This document shows positions 46,510 to 57,525 of a stretch of 64,000 nucleotides of DNA, piece after piece. This DNA comes from Xanthoparmelia taractica (Eukaryota > Ascomycota > Lecanoromycetes > Lecanorales > Parmeliaceae): positions 278,297 to 342,296 of the forward strand of contig JANQBS010000013.1 of NCBI GenBank assembly GCA_033085395.1, written 5' to 3'. Every line of letters begins with the position of its first letter. Within the stretch, counting starts at the first letter, position 1. The notes beneath the pieces are model-generated. The model did no database searches. It was given only the letters and a program-made list of their open reading frames with translations, and was not told where the DNA came from. The translations under genes were made by a program, and so were the position numbers.

Positions 46510-49183
46510 ATGTTCATGCTCAGAAATGGTAAGTCACTGTTCAGTTTGAGCATCCTGCATACTTCCTTTCTATTGCCCGATGAATGCTCTTATATACTGT
46601 AACTGTAGCCTACTACATTTTGGGAGGGATAAAGTGATTGCTACTCCTATCCCTCAAATCTGCGCCTCCCAACACCTCCAAGCTCACTCGCACTTTCCAC
46701 ACTCAGAAACTCAAAACCCCCTTCTTTTTCAAACGCTAATTTTCACTCTTACATGCAGCAACTAAATATCTCTTCGGCAACGCTTCCAAAGAGTCCATCA
46801 TCGAAATACCTCAAGGCAAACTCTACCTCGTCCGTCCCCTATCGCCCAAAGGAACGTCAGAGCTCATCTTCAAAGACGCCGCTGCAAGCATCAGGCGTAC
46901 AACCCAAGAATACAACTACGAAATTGTCATCCAACGAGCGTACGAGGAGGGTGAAGCAGAACTGGCAGCAGAAGACGATGATGAGGATGGTGCTGCAGAC
47001 GCCTTAGACTCCGAGAAAGACGAGAAGACATTTCTACTGGATCAGAGCCTACACTTTAGGTCTGAGATTAGAGAAGACGGAGAGAAAGTCTTCGCTTGGC
47101 AGGATTTGAGTGGGGACCCTGGAGACGTCTACGAATTCATTTGCGACGAATCCATCAAGCCCGGGGAAGTGAGCACCTTTGAGATTGTTGCCATTGAATG
47201 CCAATACGAGAGAAAATACCGGAAACCGAAGGAGACTGCTACAGATCGACAGTTGCAGCAATTTAACTTCACCGAGCAACCGATCCCAACCGCTGGTCCT
47301 CTAGCGAGTCCTACAGTCAAACCTCTCACAGGGCCCCCAGTCAAAGGACAAGCTATGGCAGAAAAGCCAGCCCCAGCTGCAAAAGAGAGGACGCCTGTCA
47401 AGAGCTCACAGAAGCAGAAAGCTCCTGAACGAGAGAGAGCTCCTACAGTAGCTCCACCGTCAGCTGTAGGGCCTACTCCGCGGGAGACTCTCGTTAAAGA
47501 AAGGGCCGAGCTTCACCTCTTTGATTTTGAGTCGGGCTCCTTCATGCTTCAGGACCCCTCCGTTGTGGCTACGGTCTCAGAAATTGGCAACTGGGAATAT
47601 TGGCTGCAGATCACTGGTGCGAAGAAAGAGTGGCTTGGCCAGCGAGTCGTCGCAGACCTCAACCCAGTCTTCAACTTTGAATACCTATCTTTCATCTTCA
47701 ACCACTACACCGAAGATGGATCTGCCTATTCATGGCTGCTAAGATTCAAGGATCAGGAGACCGAAGAACGTTTTCAAGACGGGCTGATGCGGGCACTCTG
47801 GGAGCAATTAAACGAGACAAAGTGGAAGAAGGTCAATAAAGATGATCAGCAATATGTCTTGGATGCTTTTCAAGATCTTACGATGGAAGATGCACCTGCC
47901 GAAGAGGATGAGGAGGAAGAACAAGTCGAAGATGACGGACAGAGGAGTGAGCATTACGACAGTGATGAGTCTGAAGATGATGTCATAACACGGGACGAAG
48001 ATGGCAACGTTAACTCAAAGCTGGCTGTTGGATACAAGCACGATAGGTCGTTCGTTGTGCGCGGATCAAAGATCGGCGTATTCAAGCACACCCCCAACAA
48101 CAATCTGGAATTTTCGACAAACATCTCAAAGGTCGAAACACCAGGTGGGAAATTATTCAGCCCAGACAAGGTCATGCTGCACTCTGAAGACAATAATATG
48201 ATTCTGCAAAACAAAGACAACCCCAATTCTCTCTATCGAATGGATCTCGAGTACGGAAAGGTCGTCGATGAATGGAAGGTTCATGACGACATAGGCGTTA
48301 AATCCTTTGCACCTGACAAGGTATGTCTGCACGATCCTGATCTTGATGAAGTCCGACTAAGTAGGACTAGAAATATGCGCAAATGACAGGAGAACAAACC
48401 TTCCTTGGTCTTTCCGACAATGCCCTATACCGCATTGATCCACGTCTGTCGGGCAATAAACTTGTGGACTCACAGCTGAAGCAGTACGCTGCAAGCTCAA
48501 AGAATTCCTTCTCCCATGCAGCAACCACCGAGCAAGGCTATATTGCCGTCGCCTCGGAAAAAGGTGATATACGTCTGTTCGACCGTCTCGGTATAAATGC
48601 CAAGACAGCTATCCCTGCCCTTGGCGAGGCAATCATTGGATTGGACGTATCTGCTGATGGTCGTTGGGTGCTCGCTACCTGTCGGACATACCTGATGCTC
48701 ATTGATGCTTTGCAACACGATGGCAAGAACGAGGGCAAGCTTGGTTTTGAGAAATCCTTCGCCAAGGACTCGAAGCCTCAACCTCGCCGTCTGGCTCTGA
48801 CACCCAGCCATGTCGCTCAGTTCCAGTACGAGACCAAGGTACCCTTGTCTTTTACGCCCGCACGCTTCAACACTGGAGTCGACGACAAGGAGACGTCCAT
48901 AATCACAGCCACAGGTCCCTTCATCATTACCTGGAACATGAAGAAGGTGCTCAATGGACGGAGAGATCCTTATACCATCAAGCGATACGAAGAAGAAGTC
49001 AAGGCCGACGATTTCAAATACGGTAGCGACAAGAACGTCATTGTGGCCTTGCCTAACGAAGTGAACATGGTAGCCAAGCAGAGCTTCAAGAAGCCGACTC
49101 GGGAGAGTATTGCTGCCACTCCGAGACAAAGTGGCGCAAGGAGGAGGTTAGGCAGGGACGAAGTGGTTAACTCACCTTATTGA
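46510..49183 (+). CDS. VID27: Vacuolar import and degradation protein 27
   Basis: A 797-residue cytoplasmic protein of the VID27 family, first found in yeast glucose-induced vacuolar degradation. Exons: 46510-46528 (a 19-bp first exon with ATG), 46759-48320 and 48371-49183. The first exon gives MFMLRN and joins to ATKYLFGNASKESIIEIP. Family text includes GKLYLVRPL, the acidic region near 46970-47000, and FIFNHYTEDGSAYSWLLRF. The C-terminal WD40-like part has KMDLE-type neighbours, RSFVVRGSKIGVFKH, then QTFLGLSDNALYRIDPRL and YIAVASEKGDIRLFD. Length is that of filamentous fungal VID27. The small first exon makes this gene easy to shorten wrongly at 46753. Confidence 0.94.
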
Positions 49184-49731
49184 CTTGAGTCTGGGCTTCC
49201 TTTGATGGTGATGGAGATGGTGTTGGTGCGTTGCGTCGGTTGATGACATTGATGATGTTTAGCACGTTTGATGATTCCATGCGTAGGATTTGCTTTGAAT
49301 GATATCCCACCATCGTTCGCTTTCAGAGCGGCGCCCTAGGTAGCACTATATCAAGTACAAAAATACTTGAGAACACTTCATGCCATCGTGAACCTGAAAA
49401 TACCAAGTGATTTGAGTACGCTTCAAGCCATTGTACACAGGCCAAATTTTGCTGCAATTAAACAACTCATGTATATTCCTGTCTCTAACACTCGACTCGA
49501 GGGCTCGACTGAACGGCACAAGACATGAGATGTTCAGCGTCAAGGTGATAATACTTGATATACGCTCTTTCATCAATTCCAGCACCAAGTCACGGACTAT
49601 GGTGAGCCTAGTACATGATATTCTTCCCAGCAACGACGCACGCGCGCAAGACGCAATGCACGCATGCATGCCCTTTTTAAAACAACAAAACGCCACAGCA
49701 ATGCCGCGACCGCCCCGCCCCGCCCGCCCGC
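49184..49731. other. Convergent intergenic region
   Basis: It lies between VID27 and the AP-1 beta gene, with a cluster of alternating CG/CA steps near 49640-49670. No gene was recognised. Confidence 0.5.
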
Positions 49732-52117
49732 TCAAAAAAGCCCCAACAGATCCTCATTAGTCTTCATGTTGTTGCCTCCGCCCTGCTGGAGCTGCTGCCC
49801 CGCCGGCGGCGGCTGGCTCGCGGCGCCCATGTCCAGGCTCGCGAATCCGCCCAGCACGTCCTCGTTGCTCATCCCGTTGCCGTTCGCTTGCTGCGCGAAG
49901 CCGCCGGCGCTGCCTGTTGAAAGTCCCATCAGGTCGTCTAGATTACCTCCTCCTCCTCCTCCTCCTCCTCCAACAGACGGCATCTTCGGCCCGTCAGCGA
50001 CAGCCGGCGACGCTATGCGCTGCGGGGTCCCCGCTAGGCCTTCGAGGCCCGACATGCCTGACGGCGGAGATTTCTGGGCGGACGCGGGCGCCGCGCCGTC
50101 GAAATCAATGTCGAGCAGGTTCTCGGCGTTGGCTTGCGGTGGGGGGGCGCCAGAGACGGCGGCTGCGGCTGCGGCGGCGGCGAGGGGGTTCTCGCGGGCG
50201 TTTTGCATCTGTTCTTCGATGGCGGCCTTTTGGACGGCGTCGGCGCCGTAGCGGCCTTGGCCGATGAAGGATTCGGGGGGCTTGTGGTAGACGGAAGCGA
50301 GGGTTGAGAGTTCTGTGAGCAGGCGCTCGAGGAGGGCCGGCGGAAGGGATTGGATGGTGGTTGTGATGGGGGGTTTGTCCGACAGGACGACGTTTTTTGC
50401 GATCTGGGGGTTGCTGGACAGCAGGCGCCAGTAGACGTAGGCTCGGTCCCGGACGTCGGGGTTATCGTTTTCTGCGGTGGCGGACTGGAAGATTTTTTGC
50501 ACTAGAGTTTGTGCTTGGGGCTGATCGGGCTTCTTGAGGAAGAACTTGACAACCGCCGTGAGGATTTGCAATTGCGTCTGCGCACAGTCAGTACATGTTT
50601 CTGTCGAGCCAATCTTTATTGTCACATACTTGAGTGAATTCCTCCATGAATCCGTCCACGAACCCAGTGAGAATATCCCCAGCATTGCTAATCTTCTCCG
50701 CATACTCCCCAACAATCCAGATTAATGACCCTCGAGCATTTGGTTCGTCCAATTCGTCAATACATTTGCACAAGGTGGGTATTATCCCCTCATAGCCTGG
50801 GTACTTGCGGAAGATATCTTTGATGACCACAATCGCCTCCTGTACCACGTAATTGACCTTGGTGTTAATAAGATCCAGCAGAGTGTTTACGCATCTTTCT
50901 GTAGCGCTTTCAATCTTGATGGCGACTTGCCCAATTGCTTTCACGGCCCGCTTCACGATGTCCATGTCAACTTCGAGTGCGTACTCCTTCAACTCTGCCA
51001 GCAGCTGATCAACATTTTTGTCATTAGCTATTCGTACCATAATCTCAAGCTTTTCGAACTTGATGTATGAAGGATCATTATATTTGCAGAAAAACACACG
51101 CAGCTCTTTGCTTAGAATGTCAGGTTGTTTTTGAAGTAGAAGATCGATGTTCCGTAAAGCAACATATTGAACTTCGGGTGGTGAAGCGACAAGTGTGACT
51201 GGCAGGCATTAGCATAAGAATATCCCCAACCTCCAGGAGGGAGACGAACCCAGTGGAGGTGCCATCTTCTTCAAATATGATCTTGCAGTCTCTGGACTTA
51301 TGTACCTCATATGCAGGAAGACACACTTGACCGCAGCCAGGACAACGCTAGGGTTGACATGTTGAAATTGCGGTGATACTCTCTCGCAGATGTGCTCTGC
51401 CTCTTTAACGTCCGCTGCCTTGTGTTCCGCTAACGTTGATAATATCGTCACTCTTCCCCACTCAGTGCATTCATTCAAGGCCATCAGCATCTTCTTGAGA
51501 CTGTTCGATGATATTTGTAATGCTCGCGTCTCCGGCGCGGCCTCATGGATTTCTGCCAAAGCTGTGACTGCGTTCGCTACAACCATAGGATTTGGATCTC
51601 CCATCAGTTCTTGCAGCGTCTCCAGAAAACCATTTTCCAGGCACAGAGCAGGGTTCAAATCGAAGAGCTTTGCCACGCAGATTGCTGCGGTTTTTCGGAC
51701 GTAGGGGGATTCGTCTCGTAAAGTCTTCCTCAGCGGCTCTTCCATGTAATCTACCATCTTCTCTACTCTGATGCATCCCATTGTCCGTATTGCTAGTGCC
51801 CGTACCAACGGATTTGGATCCTCTGAATCTTGAACGAAGGTATTCACGGCGAGAATGCAAAGATCTGGGTGTGACTTTGCGTAGTTCATAAGGTACAGGT
51901 AAACGAGCTTTTTCTGGTCCAGGTCCGCGGTTGCTATATTCTTCAGGACGTCTGGAAACAATGCGGAGACGTCTTTGCCTAATGTCATAGACATAATCGT
52001 TTTCTGGATAGCTTCCTTTCTTTCATAGGCATACTGTGAGACCAGACCTGCTCTGAGCTCGAATGTCTCTCCCTTTCTGGGGGCCGCAAATTGGGCCTTA
52101 ATCCTGTTGACCGCCAT
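49732..52117 (-). CDS. APL2: AP-1 complex beta adaptin
   Basis: A 760-residue beta-type adaptin of the clathrin-associated AP-1 complex at the trans-Golgi and endosomes. Exons are 52117-51250, 51198-50630 and 50577-49732. The N-terminus MAVNRIKAQFAAPRKGETFELRAGL and the trunk (GLVSQYAYERKEAIQ, then ATADLDQKKLVYLYLMNYAK) are strongly conserved. Junctions restore PPL|VTLVASPPEVQYVALRN and EEFTQ|TQLQILTAVVKFFL. The first intron begins with the donor GTTCGT. A nine-Gly run (near 49950) and a hinge with NLL-type motifs (AENLLDIDFD) follow, which could bind clathrin. As in many fungi, it ends with LLGLF rather than a full ear domain. AP-2 beta differs in this wording. Confidence 0.93.
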
Positions 52118-52470
52118 GTTTGTGGCCAGTAGCTGGGCCTGCGACCAAAGTCGCGCTGCTCTTTTACTTGATCAAACCCCACGGGCTGCAGATGGCGGAA
52201 GTGGTGGTTGTTCTACCGCTCTGGGGGCTTGTGTTCCTAGTCGACCTCGTTATTCCCTCACAATAGTATCCACTTAGGAAGCACTCTAGATTTTGGAGTA
52301 GGGTCAGAGTGTGCTCGGCGACAGAAAGGCTTGTTGACTTTGAGCGTTGAGGGTTGTTGCTGTCAGGAGCTAGTTTTCTCCGCAAAACTTTTTGTCTACC
52401 GCTTCACTTTGATCTTCTACGTCTACCTGACGACGTCGGTTTGAGCATACACTAAAAGTTGAACCTCAAA
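52118..52470. promoter_or_regulatory. Divergent region upstream of AP-1 beta
   Basis: It holds the AP-1 beta promoter and, if real, the promoter of the small plus-strand gene. No other gene was recognised. Confidence 0.4.
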
Positions 52471-53090
52471 ATGGTATGTGCTCTGGACTTTGCCGCCTCG
52501 ACCACAGTGTATTGACCTTCATGCAGGCTAATCTACCAAATCTTCGACGCCTTTTTGTTGATGCGAGGACTGAGGCGGAGGAGAGCTCCTATTCCAGGAA
52601 CGCTGTGAGACTTTGTGGATCTCGATCTTCAACTTTACACGGCTAACATATTGGAGTTCTACAATCTAATCCTTTTCATGTCTTCCGTTGCTGCCTTCAG
52701 TCTGATAGGTCAACGAATGAGTGGTGGCAAGACGACAACTCCAGGGGGTTAATCTGGCGGCATTATTTCAACAATGTCTCATGTTCGACGAGGGGCGTAA
52801 GCGTTAAAGCGAATAGTACGGCTCGATACCAGAATCCCTCATTAGTCCGAACTTTTGCATTTATACACGCTCAGCCTTCAATGCCGTCGCAGCCAGCCGG
52901 TCAGGATGGAGCGATGGAAGGGCAACAATCAGTCGGTCTCTTCGCCATCCTCATCGTTCAGGAAACCAAGTTCTTGCAGACCCCTCGCCAGCCGCCTCTT
53001 CGGCCTACTAGAGGCTTCATCCTCTCCCTCACTCTCTGCCTTCCCCCATGCCTTGGCCCCCTCCTGTACAGCTTCCAGATCGGCCCGTAA
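52471..53090 (+). CDS. Possible small spliced gene, family unknown
   Basis: An ATG at 52471 directly followed by GTATGT and, 53 bp later, an acceptor ATGCAG give an open exon GCTAATCTACC...(52527-52604) that reads ANLPNLRRLFVDARTEAEESS. A second intron with GTGAGA, a CTAAC branch site, and CTTCAG (52605-52700) joins to a third open exon starting SDRSTNEWWQDDNSRGLIW. The third exon stays open to 53090 but overlaps the end of the next gene on the other strand, so its real end is unclear; a third intron from about 52800 (GTAAGC) is also possible. I do not recognise the product. Splice sites, start context and divergent location support a gene. Confidence 0.35.
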
Positions 53091-54192
53091 CTCTCGCTCT
53101 TCCTTGATCTGGTTGGCCTTCTCTATGGAGTATCTTCCTGTCATCCCAGCATCCGCCAAAAGCTTTTTGAGGTGACCAATCTTTGCCTTGGAGTCGTCGT
53201 ATGGGGCCAGCTCTCTGTGCCACATTTTCCTTATACCGCATTTAATCAACCATCCTTGAAGGCGCTTTATCTCGTCCGCGTCCGGGTCTGTAGACTGTTC
53301 CGAGGACTTCTTGCGGTTCGTGGTTTCCGTCTTCTTCGCCCGGGGCTTCCCTGAATCCGACCTTCTCTTCCGGCCCTTTGCTTTGGGAGCTTCATCCAGG
53401 ACCTCAGACATCTCGTCGTCTGATGCGTCTGCTTCCTTTCTATTGGCCTTTGCACTGGGATTTGCGGAATCTGATTGCGGTTTTCGGCCTTTTGTCTCTG
53501 GCGCCTCGTCAAGGACCTCAGACAACTCGCTCTCCGACGCTTCAGATTTCCTTCTGTTTACCCCTGGACTGCCGCTGATGTCTTCAGAGATTTGGCCAGT
53601 TTCCTCATCATTTTCTATCTCCTCACTGGAGGCGCGCTTCTTTGGTTTGGGTAAGGGCTTCTTTCTCGACACATCCTTCTCTTCACAAACAGAGCCTTCG
53701 GTATCAGGCGTTTCCTTCCTTCGACGCTTGTTAGATCCTATCTTATCGCCAGAGAGGCGCTTCGTTCCTCGAAAATCCCGATTTGGCTTTTGCGGCTTCG
53801 GCAGGTTTGGTTGTGCCTTTTTGCTTTTCGGAGGTGGGCGTGGAGATATATCTGCGGACGGCTGTACACTATTGACACTGCCGTTACCATTGACATCGGC
53901 TTGACTATCCTAAGTGTGCTCATCAGCGAAAAGTACCCGTTCGGAGCACACAGATCGGCCAAAGGCGTACCACTTCAGATTGAATTATGATCTTACTTTC
54001 CTCTTTCCACGCAGGGTCATTCTTGAAGAAGTCATCTGGCAGATCGAGATCTGCTTCCACAGCTTTGCGTATCCGTTTAACTGTAAGATTGTCCAGATCC
54101 CCACTCCGGTAGACCTCTCTGACGGCATTTCGCAAAGCCTGTTCCAACACCGCCGCTGATGGGGCGCCGTCGGAGAGCGAGGAATCTGACAT
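52929..54192 (-). CDS. DEK_C domain chromatin protein, HIRIP3-like
   Basis: A 400-residue nuclear protein. Exons 54192-53971 and 53909-52929 join to give QSEV|DSQADVNG. The N-terminus (LRNAVREVYRSGDLDNLTVK, then RIRKAVEADLDLP) matches the DEK C-terminal fold found in chromatin proteins. A basic and acidic, Ser-rich linker with repeats around SEVLDEAP (twice) follows. The C-terminal block IKRLQGWLIKCGIRKMW, then IGHLKKLLADAGMTGRYSIEK, resembles the C-terminal part of HIRIP3/CHZ-type histone chaperones. A role as histone H2A-type chaperone or transcription regulator follows by analogy. The end of the coding region overlaps a possible exon on the other strand. Confidence 0.72.
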
Positions 54193-56252
54193 CGGTAAAG
54201 AGGTTTATGACTATCAACGAAAGTTCCTTCAAAACAGACTAGGACCATATAACGAATTTTTAGTGTACCCAGCCCCGCGCCAGGGCGCGTCTGATTTTCT
54301 CCGCGTACTTTATGTTTTCCCCGCAGCTACCCGGCGCTCCCTGGCGAGAGGAATAATGACAATCAGACCTGGAGTCTGGTGCCATTTTCTTTCAGCTCCA
54401 ATTGACCGGAGACTTCCTCAAGGGGCTGATTGTATCAACGAAAATCTGCTCGTCATTTTTAAAGGTAGATGAACTCAGGAATGCTCAGTCAAGTATTCCA
54501 CACGACGTCTGATACTAAAATCTCATCGTTGACCACACGATCGGGCCCACCGCGCTGCTTGATCTCGTGCATGAAATATTTCCTGCCATAGCTGGGATAG
54601 CTAGGCTTGATCGAGCGGCCAGTCGAGAGAGATCCGCACGCCTGAGACGTTCTCTTTGACTGCGGTTGCGACGACGGGCGGTGTCAAGAGGTTCAGTGTG
54701 CCCAATTGGTCAGTAGGTCCGTATCTACCGCATGCATTGCCAGGTGGACCGCTGGGGTCTAGTGGTCACGGTGAGATGGGCGGATGCGAGTTCAGTAGGT
54801 CTCGATCTGAGGCCTTGTCTGACGAGATGGGGATTCAGGGCGATTCAGCTTTGGCAGATAGAGTAGTAGATTTGCAGACGCTTGATAACTAGAGTTGTAA
54901 TCCTTTTCGTGCCCAAGCGTTTCCTCCGTCGGTCTGTCTTCAATTGCACTTTCGCTACGTTTGCTATCTCAGTAATGAGTAAGGCCCTCAAGCTTCGATA
55001 TATCTTCAACCCTGTCTATGGTTCACTGAATTACGTCTAGTCCTTACTTGACTGACATGTTGTAGTGTTGATGTGAGCAGTCGTGCTGCCGACGGAGGCA
55101 AGAAGTACCTATATTTTCCAGCGCAGATCGGCTGCTCACCTGGGTGACTATACGTGGAAATGCTCGCATGCAAGTAACAAGAGAGGCATGGCCAATATAT
55201 CGCATATGCAAGTCATATTCGCTAACCCTTATATAGGAAGATAAACGAGTGAAGTGGAAGAATTCTGCTGAATCACGTTTTTGATGCCAATATGCTCTAA
55301 GCGTGCAGGATTGGATGGCGGAGACTGGATGCTGAGGCCCGTATTTGCCACGAAGGTTGGAATTGCTAACCAGTGGAGATTCCGCTGGTGGTTGTAGAGC
55401 AACTATGAGTGGTAACGTTATTGGAAGCACTCGAATGAATGGCTGAGGACTGGTGGTGAAACAAAGAGGATATGTATGCAAAGGAGCTGAAAGACTTGAA
55501 GATAAATACTGGTTTGTAGTATCAAGGACGAACCATAGAACTAGAATCCTCTTAGGGCGCTTCGACTTTACCTCTCATATGTCTGAAGGAGTTTATCTTT
55601 AGCAAGGAACATCTACGTAATCGATGTCAGATTTCTAGGGACGATGCATTGGTGTGCTCACGGCAGCGAGGATGACTATAGACATGGAGGGGCGGGGAGC
55701 ATGGATTGAACGCTGAAGAATTATCATTCAACGACTTAACACTGGAAGATCTTCCATGCTTGGCTTGGATTGTGTAAGCTCATATGGCAGGAGCTTCGGT
55801 AAATTGGACCAGCTGGGATGAACAGCCTGGGGTAGTTCGAGCACTTTCATCAGATAAGCCGTATTGTTCCTAGGTGGAAGAGGCACAGCACCCGGTGCAA
55901 CGACTATGGTCTTATCATTCCATCTTTTCATTTTTATGTAATTGGCAAAGCCTTGGTCCAGAGTTCGAAAGATACAAGTCATCTGAACGCATCCTTGGGG
56001 AGAAGCCTCGAGAGGTGCGCTCGCCCAGAAATGGTGACAGTTATTGTGAGGCGAAGCTTAGAATGGCTGTATATTTGAATGAAGAGAAGCTTTTATTCCT
56101 GCATCGAATACTCCATGTTCTGAGATTGTTCGTTCTGGCTGGTGCCCAGAAGGACTGAGCTTTACTTCGTACTGATTGAACAAATGTCATAAACAAAAGG
56201 AAGAATCAGACGACATTTGTAGAGACGAGACGGTATCTTTAACGTTTAGATA
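54193..56252. other. Gene-poor intergenic region
   Basis: Open frames on the minus strand at 55044-55481 and 55728-55982 have no known domain or splice support. The latter reads WNDKTIVVAPGAVPLPPRNN and might be an exon remnant. No RNA gene was recognised. Confidence 0.4.
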
Positions 56253-56548
56253 TCATCTGAACTCAATATCCTCCAAGTCGTTGTCAAACAGAAAGGGGAA
56301 GCTGGGGAAGTGGTTCTCCTCAAAGGCTTTGGATAGCATTTCAAACGCAATACATACTACATCAATATTTTCGTGACCGAGACGACGAATTGCGCGAATG
56401 ACCAACTCTTCGTCACCGTCCAAACAAAAGTGGCTGAAGATGTGGACTTGTCTTCCTTCTTCTTTGCGAATTCGATTGTCCTCATGGGAAGCGAAGATGC
56501 TGTGCAGCAGGGCAGCCGGTTGAACGCTATGAGTAGGCTTGTGCCATT
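56253..56548 (-). pseudogene. Orphan coherent exon, possible gene remnant
   Basis: A 97-codon frame without ATG reads HKPTHSVQPAALLHSIFASH, then QVHIFSHFCLDGDEELVIRA, then IDVVCIAFEMLSKAFEENH and stops. It begins at a plausible acceptor (CTAATCAG at 56556-56549), so it looks like a 3' exon. No upstream exon with a matching phase was found before the mitochondrial S17 gene. The family is not recognised. It may be a remnant, or part of a gene whose first exon I missed. Confidence 0.4.
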
Positions 56549-56774
56549 CTGATTAGAAACCGCAGAGAATCAACAGCGAAAACTGTGACAACTTGACTGC
56601 CCCGGTCTCTGTTGAATGACTAAGCCAAAATCCTTGGCACTCCTCTACGATACCGTACCTTAACTGAATCTGATATCCAAAACACCAGCACCCAAGACAC
56701 CCAATGTGCCGGCGCACGCCCGACTCCATCTAAACAACCCCATCACCGCTCCCAAACAAAGACGACCCAGGAAA

Positions 56775-57373
56775 ATGCTGGGCCCCCCGCCCAAAGTCCT
56801 CTGCGGCGTCGTCGTCTCCGCCGGCAAAATGATGAAAGCCGTAAAAGTCCGCACAGCCAAACAAACCTACAACCGCTTCCTCAAAAAAGTGAATTCCCCT
56901 TACCCCTACCCTTACTCCCCTCACCCTATAACCACCCCTCCAATCCCCCGAAGCACCACCCAAACCTCCCCCCCCAACTAAAAACCCCAACTAAAACCCA
57001 ACCCCGCTAACGGCAACAGCATTTCCAAACAACCCAAAGCTGCCTGGTCTCCGACCCCAACTCCTCCCTCCGAACAGGCGACGTGGTGCGCATCGCCGCC
57101 GAGCGCAAGATAAGCCGGCACATACGGCACGTGGTGACTGAGATTGTGGCGCCGTGGGGTCCGCCGGTGGAGGAGAGGCCGCCTGTGCTGAGTGAGGAGG
57201 AGAGGTGGAGGCGGGTGCGGGAGAAGACGGAGAGGAAGAAGGGGAGGAGGAGGGAGAGGGAGGAAGGGGGAGGAGGGGGAGGGGGAGGGAAGGAAGTGGG
57301 GGAAAGGGAGAAGGGGGAGAGTGAGGATGATAAGGTCGAGGGGATGGTTGAGGGGACGGCGGTGGCTTCGTGA
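56775..57373 (+). CDS. MRPS17: Mitochondrial small ribosomal subunit protein uS17m
   Basis: A 155-residue S17-family protein of the mitochondrial ribosome. Exons 56775-56888 and 57020-57373 join to give NRFLKK|HFQTTQSCLVSDPNSSL. The S17 signature is VLCGVVVSAGKMMKAVKVRTA, then GDVVRIAAERKISRHIRHV and VTEIVAPWG. The long tail (residues about 95-155) is very rich in Glu, Arg and Gly, coded by a purine-rich GGA tract; bacterial S17 lacks it. The start is the first ATG in frame. Confidence 0.9.
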
Positions 57374-57525
57374 TGTGAGTGGTAGCGTTGGTCTACGGAT
57401 CTGAGATGGGGTTGATGTTATTGCATTGTACAGAGATACCGATGTTGCGGACGGGCTTGTGGGACATTGTTATACATGTGCTCGCTGCACCACTAAGGTC
57501 ATGGCATGCAGTCACTATCAGCCTT

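Noticed and set aside
55044..55982. Two minus-strand open frames
   Set aside because: No domain recognised and no frame-keeping joins found.
57192..57404. Arg/Gly-rich plus-strand frame
   Set aside because: Frame shadow of the S17 tail in purine-rich DNA.
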